Origin: Kordiimonadaceae bacterium
Lineage (GTDB): Bacteria > Pseudomonadota > Alphaproteobacteria > Sphingomonadales > Kordiimonadaceae
Reading direction: 5' to 3'
DNA length: 64,000 nt
NCBI GenBank assembly: GCA_017640725.1
Contig: JAEPQB010000001.1
Coordinates: forward strand, 248,001 to 312,000
The position numbers and the translations under genes were made by a program. The first letter of the stretch is position 1, and each line of letters begins with the position of its first letter. This document shows, in pieces, positions 34,403 to 43,457 of this stretch. The notes beneath the pieces are model-generated. The model did no database searches, was not told the origin of the DNA, and saw only the letters and a list, made by a program, of their open reading frames with translations.

Positions 34403-35995
34403 ATGATGGCATCGCTTGATTGGATCATCATCGCAATTTATTTTGCAGCCGTATTTTTTATCGCGTTTCGCGCTGGCAAAACGCAGAGCGCTGAGGGCGA
34501 TTCCGCTGAGTTTTTCCTGGCTGGCCGAAACACAGGCTGGTTGGTGGTTGGTGCGTCCATTTTTGCATCAAACATTGGGTCAGAACACCTGATCGGCCTG
34601 GCTGGCACCGGGGCGGCGAGCGGTGTGGCGGTTGCGCAATTTGAGATTATCGCTGGCTTTGCGCTCTTGTTACTGGGCTGGTTTTTTGTGCCCTTCTATT
34701 TGTCGTCTGGCGTGTTCACCATGCCCGAATTTCTGGAAAAACGGTTTTCCAAGGGTGCACGCACCTATTTGGCGGTGGTGTCGGTTGTTGGCTATGTTCT
34801 AACCAAAATCTCTGTCACCATCGCGGCTGGCGGCATTGTCTTTGAAACCCTGCTGGGGGTCGATTTTTGGACTGGTGCTTTCATTGTCGTCATCGCCACT
34901 GGTGTTTACACCGTGTGGGGTGGCTTGAAGGCTGTTTTGTATACCGACGCCTTGCAGATGGTCATTCTGTTGTTTGGCGCTGTGGTGATTACGGTTGTTG
35001 GCCTCAACACAGTTGGCGGATGGGAAGCCATGAGCAGCGCCGCCGGCGACAAGGCCATGAGCCTGTGGCGGCCCATGAGCGACCCGGACTTCCCCTGGAC
35101 CGGCATCCTGTTTGGCGCGCCAATTTTGGCGGTCTGGTATTGGTGTACTGACCAATATATTGTGCAGCGTGTGTTGTCCGCGAACGGTATTGAAGGCGCG
35201 CGTCGCGCGACCATTATGGCGGCGGCCCTGAAGCAACTGCCGCTTTTCATTTTTGTCATACCCGGTGTGATTGCAGCCGTGCTGGTTGATCAGGGGCGCC
35301 TGACGCTCGCGCAGCCTGATGCGGCGCTCCCGACACTGATTGGCGAACTGCTGCCGGTCGGCCTTCGTGGCCTATTGGTTGCGGGCCTCTTGGCTGCCCT
35401 CATGAGCTCGCTTTCAAGCGTGTTCAATAGTTGCTCGACAATCGTGACTATGGACCTTTACAAGCCGCTGCGCCCAGAAGCTGGGGAGCGGGAACTGGTG
35501 ACGGTCGGCCGTGTTTCCACAACTGCGCTGGTTGGCCTTGGCCTGTTGTGGATACCATTTATTCAGCTGGTTTCTGGTCAGCTGTTTCAGTATCTGCAGG
35601 AGGTGCAGTCCTACATCGCGCCCCCCATCGCTGCCGTTTTCCTGATTGGATTGCTGTGGAAAGGGGCAAATGCCCGTGGTGCTGCCTGGACATTGGGGCT
35701 TGGAGCCGTTATCGGCATCGCCAAACTGTTGTTGGTGATCAACTCAGATGCGCTGTCTGGTCCCTTGCTTTGGGTCGCTGGCATTAATTTCCTGGAATTT
35801 GCCTTCATCTTGTTCCTGATTTCAGGCGTGATATTGGTTTTGACCAGTGGCAAGGAAGTGAGTGCTGAAGCGCAGAGCCTAATGATAGGCGGTGCGGAAG
35901 CCGCTGCGGACTATGAGGAAGCCCGCAGCCGTGACAAGTGGATGAGCCTTGCGGTTCTTGCACTGATTGCCGTGATTTGGGTGGTCTTCTCCTAG
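34403..35995 (+). CDS. Sodium:solute symporter (SSS/SGLT family)
   Basis: The 530-aa protein has about 14 helices and SGLT signatures: FFLAGRNTGWLVVGASIFASNIGSEHLIGLAGTGAASG near the start, TGVYTVWGGLKAVLYTDALQMVILL, WYWCTDQYIVQRVLSA and GLLAALMSSLSSVFNS with the sodium-site serines. It should import a monosaccharide with Na+. ATG 34403 and 34406 are both possible after GGGGGAG. A separate lacI-family gene follows 65 bp later. Confidence 0.93.
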   Translation: MMASLDWIIIAIYFAAVFFIAFRAGKTQSAEGDSAEFFLAGRNTGWLVVGASIFASNIGSEHLIGLAGTGAASGVAVAQFEIIAGFALLLLGWFFVPFYLSSGVFTMPEFLEKRFSKGARTYLAVVSVVGYVLTKISVTIAAGGIVFETLLGVDFWTGAFIVVIATGVYTVWGGLKAVLYTDALQMVILLFGAVVITVVGLNTVGGWEAMSSAAGDKAMSLWRPMSDPDFPWTGILFGAPILAVWYWCTDQYIVQRVLSANGIEGARRATIMAAALKQLPLFIFVIPGVIAAVLVDQGRLTLAQPDAALPTLIGELLPVGLRGLLVAGLLAALMSSLSSVFNSCSTIVTMDLYKPLRPEAGERELVTVGRVSTTALVGLGLLWIPFIQLVSGQLFQYLQEVQSYIAPPIAAVFLIGLLWKGANARGAAWTLGLGAVIGIAKLLLVINSDALSGPLLWVAGINFLEFAFILFLISGVILVLTSGKEVSAEAQSLMIGGAEAAADYEEARSRDKWMSLAVLALIAVIWVVFS

Positions 35996-36060
35996 AGACT
36001 GCCCACAAATTATAGAGGCCTACAGGACTTAGAGGCCCAAAGATACTAGAGGAATGACAC

Positions 36061-37119
36061 ATGGGTGCACCGCCAAAGAAAGACGATGATCCGCTTTTTG
36101 ATCCGGCAGAGGCTTCACCGAAGCGCCTGCAGGATTTGGCGGAAATGGCGGGGGTTTCCATCGCCACTGTTTCTCGCGCGCTCAGGAACAGCCCTCTCGT
36201 CAGCGACCGCACCAAGGTCAAGATCCGCAAGCTTGCGCGGGACAGCCAATATGAAGGCCGCACCATGGGGCCGGTAGCGAACGCTTCCGCATCGCCTTTG
36301 CTTTCGATTGTGGTGCCAAGCCCGCAAGGCCGGGATCGTCGCATCAGTGACCCGTTCCTTCTGGAGCTGATTGGTGGACTGGCAGACGCGGGGCAGGAAA
36401 AAGGCTGTGACATTATGCTGAGCCACGTTATGCCGTCTGACAGCGCGATGATCGCGAAGCTTGACCTGCCCAGCTATTCCGACGGGCTGATTTTCCTGGG
36501 GCAAAGTACGCTGCATGAGCACCTGAACAAACTGGTGCAAAAATCTGTACCGTTTGTGGTGTGGGGCGCGATGCAGCCTGACCAGCAATATTGCTCTGTG
36601 GGGTCAGACAATATGCAAGGGGGACAGCGCGCAACTGACCATTTGATCCGATTGGGACGCAAGCGCATCGTTTTCCTCGGCAACACCGATGCACCGGAAG
36701 CCATGCTCCGATATCAGGGGTATGTGAATGCGCTCGAACGATCAGGCAACACTGTCGATAGTGCACTTGTGCGCCCGGCTGACTTTAGTTTTGAGTCTGG
36801 TGCCGAGGCTGTGGAAACCCTGCTGGAAGCCGGTGTCCGCCCTGACGGCATTTTTGCAGCCAGCGACCTGATTGCCATGGGCGCCATTCGCGCGCTAACG
36901 CAGCGCGGGCTGCGTATCCCGGATGATGTATCAATCGTTGGGTATGACGATATCCGCATGGCGTCCTACACGAGCCCGGCGCTCACCACAGTGCGCCAGG
37001 ACGTCAACCGGGCAGGCAGACGGTTGATTGGCAAACTGCTGCGCATCCGTGAGGGCGATCAGGTTCGCCCCGAGCTTTTGCCCACCGACTTGATTGTCCG
37101 CGAATCCTGCGGCGCGTAA
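36061..37119 (+). CDS. LacI-family transcriptional regulator
   Basis: The 352-aa protein has a LacI helix-turn-helix at 22-41 (RLQDLAEMAGVSIATVSRAL), a hinge, and a periplasmic-binding-like sugar-sensing domain (SPLLSIVVPSPQ..., FVVWGAMQPDQQYCSVGSDN, GYDDIRMASYTSPALTTVRQD). The HTH is preceded by an unusual ~20-residue acidic, Pro-rich extension (KKDDDPLFDPAEASP). It probably represses the adjacent MFS/SSS operon and the TonB receptor through the TTTGCA clusters (inference from position). Confidence 0.93.
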   Translation: MGAPPKKDDDPLFDPAEASPKRLQDLAEMAGVSIATVSRALRNSPLVSDRTKVKIRKLARDSQYEGRTMGPVANASASPLLSIVVPSPQGRDRRISDPFLLELIGGLADAGQEKGCDIMLSHVMPSDSAMIAKLDLPSYSDGLIFLGQSTLHEHLNKLVQKSVPFVVWGAMQPDQQYCSVGSDNMQGGQRATDHLIRLGRKRIVFLGNTDAPEAMLRYQGYVNALERSGNTVDSALVRPADFSFESGAEAVETLLEAGVRPDGIFAASDLIAMGAIRALTQRGLRIPDDVSIVGYDDIRMASYTSPALTTVRQDVNRAGRRLIGKLLRIREGDQVRPELLPTDLIVRESCGA

Positions 37120-37433
37120 AAGCGCATCAAATATCACAAGTTTTTTCAGTTTTGCAAAAATTTGCAATAATTTGCATTTTTGCACAATTCTTTGCTTCTA
37201 TTTTTTATTCATATTTTTCAATGCCTTATGAATACACGATGGATTATGCGGCATAAATATCACACCTTTTTTTGTAATTTTTGCGTAATTTAATGAAATG
37301 TTTGCATTCTGTGACAGTTTTTTGCATAGTCGATTCTGAGGGGAGAGACTTACGCGCATTCGCGACACATTTATGTGCGCCTTTCCCCCATTTGTAATGC
37401 TCTGTGCAGGGTAGATATGGAAGGGAGAGGGGT
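37120..37433. promoter_or_regulatory. AT-rich promoter region with repeated TTTGCA
   Basis: This 314-bp non-coding gap holds TTTGCA at 37151, 37161, 37171, 37179, 37301 and 37321, with TTTGCT at 37191 and TTTGCG at 37280. The first group is spaced at about one helical turn. The repeats match those before the MFS gene. The promoter of the TonB receptor should lie here; no small gene is visible. Confidence 0.6.
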
Positions 37434-40175
37434 ATGCGTACCTCAAAACAAACCAAGTCGAAGCTGATGTGCTTTGCCTCGGTGCCGGCCTTGATGATGG
37501 CGGCGCCGACAGCGATTGCACAAGACGCTGACACGGAAGAAGTTTTTGAAGAAATTATCGTTACAGTAAACCGCCGCGAGGAAAGCATTCAGGATGTAGC
37601 AGGTACGGTTCAAGCCTTCAGTGGCATTGACCTGCAGCGCATCGGCGTGAACTCAGAGTTCGCCAACCTGCAGTATGCTGTCCCTGGCCTCCAGATTGCA
37701 AAACAGGAAGGCAAGTTCGAAGTCTTCCTTCGCGGGATCGGTTCCGCCGACAGTGACTTCTCGTCTGACCCATCAGTCGCCACTCACTTTAACGGTGTTT
37801 ACCTGCCGCGCCCACGCGGTATCGGCCCCTTGTTCTTCGACACGCAGCGCGTGGAAGTCAACAAAGGCCCCCAAGGTACAATCCGTGGCCGTAACGCCAC
37901 TGGCGGTACAATCAACATCATTTCAAACCGTCCAGACACGCAAGAATTCTCTGGCTACGCGATGGCTGGTGTCAGCAACTTCAATGGCCGCGAGTTCGAA
38001 GCCGTATTGAACGTACCGCTGTCTGACACACTCGCGATCCGCGCTGCGGGTTGGCACAAGGCGCATGATGGTCTTTTTGGCAATGAATTCATCGAAGACC
38101 TGGGCGTGACTGATTTCACAACGCCGAGCGCCCAAGATGATATCGCAGGCCGCCTGTCAGTTCGCTGGGAACCCAATGACCGCCTGACAGTTGACCTTTT
38201 CGCCACTTATTCTGACGTTCAGTCAAGTGGCGACCCAGGAACATTCTCTGGCCGTTCGCTGTCAGCCGGCTTTGATATCGATGACCTCGATGATCCATGG
38301 AACCAGTATTTCCGCACAGAAGGTCGCTTTGACCAGGAAATCGAAATGTATCAGGCGACGATCACCTATGATTTCGATCAGTTCGGTGTGGAATACAACG
38401 GCTCCATCACCAGTCTTGACGCCTATAACCAAAACGCGTCTCGTGAATGGCAGCTGGGCTTGGTATATCCAGGATCTGAAGCCGAAGCTGATTTCATTGC
38501 TTCCGGCGCCAACCCACAGCGTAACCTCAGCGTAAACGACACCTTCTCTCAGGGTGAGCGCAGCGAGAGCGTTATCCAGGAACTTCGTTTCTTCTCAACA
38601 AACGACGGTGCCTTCCAATGGTCTGCCGGTGGTTTCTACTTCAAAGAAACCTATGACTTCGTTTCCTGGGACATTGGTAACGGCTTCTGCGGCAACAGTA
38701 ACTTCTTTGGTTTCGAAGCGCCGCTTGGCCCGGAGACGATCAGCTGCTGGCAGAACGGCCTTGGCGGTGAAAGCCGTGGTGACGACAGCGAAGTAGAATC
38801 TATTGCCTTCTATGGTGACGCTACGTACGAAATCAACGATCGCTTGCGCATCAAGGGTGGCATTCGCTGGACTGAAGACGAAAAAACCCAAAACGACTTC
38901 AACGCGCGTTACCAGTTCACCTTCAACTCTGACTTCTTCTTCAGCCAGCCTGGCATCAATGAGCCAAGCGACCTGGTGATAGGGTCTGAAGGCCTGCGTC
39001 TCGCGGCTCCTGGCACACGCCCAGACGTTGACAGCATCGCCGTAGGCGGCGACGCAACACAATTGTTCCTTGATGGTTTCTCAAGCTTCGGCCTGCGTGA
39101 CAACTGGGATGATGTGCTGCAAGCCTGTCAGGGTGCACCGCAAAACTGTCAGATCATCGTAACCGATAACGACTTTGACGACCCAACCACACCGGGCGTG
39201 ATTGAGCTCACGCAGACCAGCCGCGTGAAGGACAACTTCGTCGATTGGCGTGTTGGTTTCGAGTATGACCTCAGTGACGATCAACTGCTCTATGGTACAG
39301 TGTCCACCGGTCACCGTTCTGGTGGTATCAACCGTCCGCTCGTATCGCAAACAGGCGTTGTTCAGGCCCGTACTTGGGACCCTGAGAAACTGGTCGTATA
39401 CGAAGTTGGTTCGAAAAACGTCTTCGACTGGAATGGTCGTCGTGCAGTCCTGAATGCGGCAGCCTTCTATTATGACTACACAGACCGTGTTGTTCAGAAC
39501 CTGGTAACAGTGCCAAGCCCAACACCAACCAACCCGAACGCCACCACTGAACGCGTTGTTTCTGACAACGTGGGCGGCGCCAGCGTCTTTGGTGTGGAAA
39601 TCGATGGTAACTTCGATCTGCCACAGGGCTTCAACTTCGGCTTCAATCTCGCTTACCTCGACACAGAGTTTAGTGACGACGACGAAAACATTCTGTTTGA
39701 CCCACGGGTAACAAATGGTGATGCGCTCACGGATGTTCGCGGCAATCGCTTGGAGAATACTTCCAAGTGGAACTTGAACATGCGCCTGTCGCAAAACTAT
39801 GAGATCGATGGCGACATTGTTAAGGGCTTTGACTGGACGATTAACACGCTGTTCCGCAGCAGTTTCTTCCTCACTCAGTTCAACAATGAGTTCCCTGATC
39901 CGGGCCGTTTTGTACCGAACAACAACGGCGCACTCTCGGGCGTCGGTGGACCAGCGGGCATCGGCTTCTTCTCAGACTCGGTTGACAGCTTCTGGCTGGT
40001 TAACTTGAACGCCGGCATCACCATGGGTGACGAAGAACAGCATCGCCTGGACTTCTACATGGAGAATGTGTTTGAGCAGGCCTTTACACCAAAAGGCTTC
40101 ATCAACGGCTCGGTTAACATTCGTTACCTGAACGCCCCGCGTATTTACGGCGTCCGGTTCCGCACAAACTTCTAG
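37434..40175 (+). CDS. TonB-dependent receptor (sugar-locus type)
   Basis: The 913-aa protein has a signal peptide (ending TAIAQ), a TonB box in EEIIVTVNRREESIQDVAGTVQAFSG, a plug domain (LQYAVPGLQIAKQ...FLRGIGSADSD; RVEVNKGPQGTIRGRNATGGTINIIS) and a large barrel ending in RTNF. The position beside a LacI regulator, sugar transporters and halogenase-like genes suggests carbohydrate uptake, as in maltose-type loci of Caulobacter and Xanthomonas relatives. ATG 37434 follows GGGAGAGGGG. The frame from 37404 is rejected. Confidence 0.94.
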   Translation: MRTSKQTKSKLMCFASVPALMMAAPTAIAQDADTEEVFEEIIVTVNRREESIQDVAGTVQAFSGIDLQRIGVNSEFANLQYAVPGLQIAKQEGKFEVFLRGIGSADSDFSSDPSVATHFNGVYLPRPRGIGPLFFDTQRVEVNKGPQGTIRGRNATGGTINIISNRPDTQEFSGYAMAGVSNFNGREFEAVLNVPLSDTLAIRAAGWHKAHDGLFGNEFIEDLGVTDFTTPSAQDDIAGRLSVRWEPNDRLTVDLFATYSDVQSSGDPGTFSGRSLSAGFDIDDLDDPWNQYFRTEGRFDQEIEMYQATITYDFDQFGVEYNGSITSLDAYNQNASREWQLGLVYPGSEAEADFIASGANPQRNLSVNDTFSQGERSESVIQELRFFSTNDGAFQWSAGGFYFKETYDFVSWDIGNGFCGNSNFFGFEAPLGPETISCWQNGLGGESRGDDSEVESIAFYGDATYEINDRLRIKGGIRWTEDEKTQNDFNARYQFTFNSDFFFSQPGINEPSDLVIGSEGLRLAAPGTRPDVDSIAVGGDATQLFLDGFSSFGLRDNWDDVLQACQGAPQNCQIIVTDNDFDDPTTPGVIELTQTSRVKDNFVDWRVGFEYDLSDDQLLYGTVSTGHRSGGINRPLVSQTGVVQARTWDPEKLVVYEVGSKNVFDWNGRRAVLNAAAFYYDYTDRVVQNLVTVPSPTPTNPNATTERVVSDNVGGASVFGVEIDGNFDLPQGFNFGFNLAYLDTEFSDDDENILFDPRVTNGDALTDVRGNRLENTSKWNLNMRLSQNYEIDGDIVKGFDWTINTLFRSSFFLTQFNNEFPDPGRFVPNNNGALSGVGGPAGIGFFSDSVDSFWLVNLNAGITMGDEEQHRLDFYMENVFEQAFTPKGFINGSVNIRYLNAPRIYGVRFRTNF

Positions 40176-40192
40176 GAACCCAACCAAATGGC

Positions 40193-40225
40193 TGATGGCA
40201 ACGGCCTGGACCCCTGTTGCCATCA
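40193..40225. other. Inverted repeat after the TonB receptor
   Basis: TGATGGCAAC and GTTGCCATCA form a perfect 10-bp stem with a 13-nt interior. There is no T tract, so it is not a Rho-independent terminator by itself; it may protect the 3' end or act with the hairpin at 40331. Confidence 0.5.
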
Positions 40226-40330
40226 ACTGAGGCGAAAGCCAGGGGTGGTGAGACACTGTTTTGAGTACTCCCTCTCCAGTATGGACGACTAATCTTTCCT
40301 GCGACCATTCGCTTCTGGCTTTCATCTCAC

Positions 40331-40366
40331 AGCCGCTGTTATACCTATAGCAGCGGCTTTTTCTTT
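40331..40366 (+). terminator. Rho-independent terminator after the TonB receptor
   Basis: AGCCGCTGTTAT pairs with ATAGCAGCGGCT around a short loop, followed by TTTTTCTTT. It sits between the TonB receptor and the first halogenase-like gene, so the latter is either expressed by read-through or has its own promoter. Confidence 0.8.
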
Positions 40367-40400
40367 GCGCGTCAGCGCGGTTGCCACTGGGGAGAGATCA

Positions 40401-41918
40401 ATGGCACTTCGGAAAGTTCTCATCGTTGGGGGCGGCTCAGCAGGCTGGATCACAGCCGCTTACATGGACGCCGTACTCAATGGCAGCACCAAGAAAATCA
40501 TCGATATAACCGTACTGGAGTCGCCCGACATTGGCCGCATCGGTGTGGGCGAAGCCACAGTGCCAAGCGTGCGCGACACCATGCGCACCATCGGTGTGCC
40601 TGAACAGGATTTCATGCGCGCCGCTGATGCCACCTTCAAGCAAGCCATCAAGTTTGTGAACTGGCTGGATGGCAATGACGCCTATTACCACCCGTTTGAC
40701 CGCCGGCCGGCTGGGCGGCTGGACCGCGCGGGTCTGCGGTGGCTCTCGTCAGATCGCAGTACACCGTTTGCGGCCACAGTCTCCCCGCAGCCCTGGATGT
40801 GTGAAGACGGGCTTGGCCCTAAATTGATGGACAGCCCCGATTATGAGGCACCCGTTTCCTACGCCTATCATATGGACGCAGAGCGCACGGCAGACTTCCT
40901 TTGTGATTTGGCGACAAAGCGCGGCGTAAAACATGTACAGGACCTGATGACAGAGGCCGAAATGCATGAAGACGGCCGCATTGCGGCCGTTAAAACCCAG
41001 GCCGGGAAACGGTTGGAAGCCGACCTGTTCATTGATTGCACGGGCTTCCGCGCCCTGTTGATCGAAGGCGCGCTCGGCGTGCCGCATGTGGATTATTCCC
41101 AGTGGCTGTTGTGCGACCGGGCGGTCGCCATGCGGGTACCGTTTGAGACCTATTACCCAGGCACGCGCAAGCCCTACACACTTTCTACCGCTGTTTCCAA
41201 TGGCTGGATATGGGACATTGGCCTCGCGAACAGGCGCGGGGTTGGTTACGTCTACTCCAGCGACTTTATCGACGATGACACCGCCGAAGCGGAGCTCAGG
41301 GCTTACGAAGGGGCGCACGCTGACGAGGTTCAGGCACGGCGACTGAAGTTTAAAGTCGGACGCCGGGAGCAGTTCTGGGCCAAAAACTGCGTGTCCATTG
41401 GGCTTGCGTCAGGGTTCATTGAACCGCTGGAGTCCACAGGGCTATTCCTGGTGGAGCTCGCCGCCGCAACAATCTGCGAATATTTCCCGATGACAAACAA
41501 TATGGCAGGGCTCGCAGACAAATTTAATCTGGTGATGCAAAGGCGCTACGAAGAAACGCTCGATTTCATCGTGCTGCATTATTGCCTGACCCGCCGCAAC
41601 GACACAGACTTCTGGAGGGAAGTCCAGAAATCAGACCGCATTACCGACAGCTTGAAAAGCTGGCTCGAGATTTATCAGTATAAGTCGCCGTCCCACTCAG
41701 ATTTCACGGACAGCCTGCAGCTCTTCTCTCACCACACCTATGAGTATGTAATGTACGGCATGGATTTTCAGCGTGACAAAATCGCTGGCCGCCGCATGCC
41801 GCCAACAGCAATCCCTAAAGAGATTGAAGACGCTGTACTAAAATCGCGTGGTGCGTTCCCAAGCCATGACGCATGGCTTGAGGCCAAATTTGGCACCCAA
41901 TACGAGCGGGCGAGCTGA
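40401..41918 (+). CDS. Flavin-dependent tryptophan-halogenase-like protein, copy 1
   Basis: The 505-aa protein has the FAD motif GGGSAGW (10-16), Lys80 in DATFKQAIKF, equivalent to the catalytic Lys79 of PrnA, and Glu344 in GFIEPLESTG, equivalent to Glu346. The halogenase WxWxIP signature reads WIWDIG (269-274). These proteins use FADH2 and oxygen to make hypohalous acid, but members next to TonB receptors have unknown substrates, probably not free tryptophan. GGGGAGAG precedes ATG 40401. No flavin reductase gene is in the window. Confidence 0.9.
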   Translation: MALRKVLIVGGGSAGWITAAYMDAVLNGSTKKIIDITVLESPDIGRIGVGEATVPSVRDTMRTIGVPEQDFMRAADATFKQAIKFVNWLDGNDAYYHPFDRRPAGRLDRAGLRWLSSDRSTPFAATVSPQPWMCEDGLGPKLMDSPDYEAPVSYAYHMDAERTADFLCDLATKRGVKHVQDLMTEAEMHEDGRIAAVKTQAGKRLEADLFIDCTGFRALLIEGALGVPHVDYSQWLLCDRAVAMRVPFETYYPGTRKPYTLSTAVSNGWIWDIGLANRRGVGYVYSSDFIDDDTAEAELRAYEGAHADEVQARRLKFKVGRREQFWAKNCVSIGLASGFIEPLESTGLFLVELAAATICEYFPMTNNMAGLADKFNLVMQRRYEETLDFIVLHYCLTRRNDTDFWREVQKSDRITDSLKSWLEIYQYKSPSHSDFTDSLQLFSHHTYEYVMYGMDFQRDKIAGRRMPPTAIPKEIEDAVLKSRGAFPSHDAWLEAKFGTQYERAS

Positions 41919-41920
41919 CC

Positions 41921-43441
41921 ATGAGTGCCATCAAGAAAGTTCTGATTGTCGGCGGTGGCTCGGCAGGTTGGATCACAGCGGCTTATATGAACTCGGCCCT
42001 TAACGGTCGCAAAACCATGGTCGAAATCACACTTGTGGAATCCGCCTCCATCGGGCGCATAGGCGTTGGGGAAGCCACCGTTCCCACCATTCGCCAGGTG
42101 CTGCAGTCTGTGGGCATCAGCGAAACCGAATTCATGAAAAAAACCGATGCCTCCTTCAAGCAGGCGATCCGGTTTGATGATTGGCACCGCATTGGCGATG
42201 GCGGATACTATCACCCGTTCCAGCGCCGCCCTATGGCGCGCATCGACCGCGCGGGCGCCGATTGGTTGATGAGTGACCGGTCTGTACCGTATGCCGAAAC
42301 GGTGTCTGTGCAGCCCGCGTTTTCTGATTTGGGGCTGAGCCCGCGCATGGGTGGCAGCAAGGATTTTGGCTCGCCGTTTCCTTATGCCTATCATATGGAC
42401 GCCGAGAAGTTTGCCGACTATCTACGCGACATATCAGTGACACGCGGGGTGGCGCACTATATCGACGATGTCACAGATATTGAGCAAGCGGAAAACGGGG
42501 ATATCACCGCGGTTAAAACCAAAGGCGGCCTGTCGCTGGAGGCAGATCTGTTTATCGATTGCACCGGGTTTGCAAGCCTGCTTTCCGGCAAAACACTGGA
42601 CACAGACTTCACCGATTATGGCCAATGGCTATTGTGCGACCGGGCGGTTGCGATGCGTGTGCCCTACGACGCCTATTATCCTGGTGAGGTGAAGCCTTAC
42701 ACAACTGCAACGGCACTTAGCCACGGCTGGAAATGGGACATTGGCCTGACAGACAGAAGGGGCGTTGGCTATGTCTATTCAAGCCAGTTCCTATCTGACG
42801 ACGAGGCAGAAACACAGCTGCGAGCCCACGAAGGCGCACACACAGAAGGCCTTGAGGCCCGCCGTCTCAAGTTCCGGGTTGGCATGCGGCCACAGCCCTG
42901 GACCAAAAACTGCGTGGCGATTGGTCTGTCTGGCGGTTTCATCGAACCGCTGGAGTCGACCGGTCTCTACCTCATTGAGTTTGCCGCGATCACTTTGTGT
43001 GAGCATTTCCCGTTTGGTGAAATCACCGAGCCGCTATCGAAACGCTTCAATGAAATTATGGGCAGCCGCTACAGTGAAATTCTTGATTTCATTAACATGC
43101 ATTACTGCCTGACAAAGCGCGACGACACGGATTTCTGGCGCGAAGTGCAGAAAGACGAACGCATCACCGACAGCCTGAAGGCCAAGTTCGATTTCTGGCG
43201 TTTCAAGCCGCCAAGCCACTCCGACTTTGATGACCAGTTAAGGCTGTTTAGCCATCAGAGCTACGAATACATTCTCTATGGCATGGACTTTCAAGTGGCG
43301 GACGGCGTGCTACCACCCGGCGACAACGCCCCGCCCCTTATCCCTGCGGATGTGCGCAATATCGTGGAGGCGGGCAAAACCCGCCTGCCAAGGCATGCTG
43401 ATTTTCTGTCGCAAACCCTCGGGCGCCGGGTCGGCGCCTGA
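41921..43441 (+). CDS. Flavin-dependent tryptophan-halogenase-like protein, copy 2
   Basis: The 506-aa paralogue of the preceding gene starts 2 bp after its stop. It keeps GGGSAGW (11-17), Lys80 in DASFKQAIRF, FIEPLESTGLYL and again an altered signature WKWDIG in place of WxWxIP. The two copies align throughout, which points to tandem duplication with divergence. Tight spacing implies coupled expression; together they might form a heteromer or act on two positions of one substrate (inference). Confidence 0.9.
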   Translation: MSAIKKVLIVGGGSAGWITAAYMNSALNGRKTMVEITLVESASIGRIGVGEATVPTIRQVLQSVGISETEFMKKTDASFKQAIRFDDWHRIGDGGYYHPFQRRPMARIDRAGADWLMSDRSVPYAETVSVQPAFSDLGLSPRMGGSKDFGSPFPYAYHMDAEKFADYLRDISVTRGVAHYIDDVTDIEQAENGDITAVKTKGGLSLEADLFIDCTGFASLLSGKTLDTDFTDYGQWLLCDRAVAMRVPYDAYYPGEVKPYTTATALSHGWKWDIGLTDRRGVGYVYSSQFLSDDEAETQLRAHEGAHTEGLEARRLKFRVGMRPQPWTKNCVAIGLSGGFIEPLESTGLYLIEFAAITLCEHFPFGEITEPLSKRFNEIMGSRYSEILDFINMHYCLTKRDDTDFWREVQKDERITDSLKAKFDFWRFKPPSHSDFDDQLRLFSHQSYEYILYGMDFQVADGVLPPGDNAPPLIPADVRNIVEAGKTRLPRHADFLSQTLGRRVGA

Positions 43442-43457
43442 GGTGTGGGCTTAATGC

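Noticed and set aside
37151-37326. TTTGCA repeats considered as a CRISPR-like or mobile-element array
   Set aside because: Units are only 6 bp with no unique spacers of constant size; better explained as binding sites.
39081-39794. 237-aa minus-strand frame in the TonB receptor
   Set aside because: Antisense shadow of barrel-coding sequence; no supporting features.
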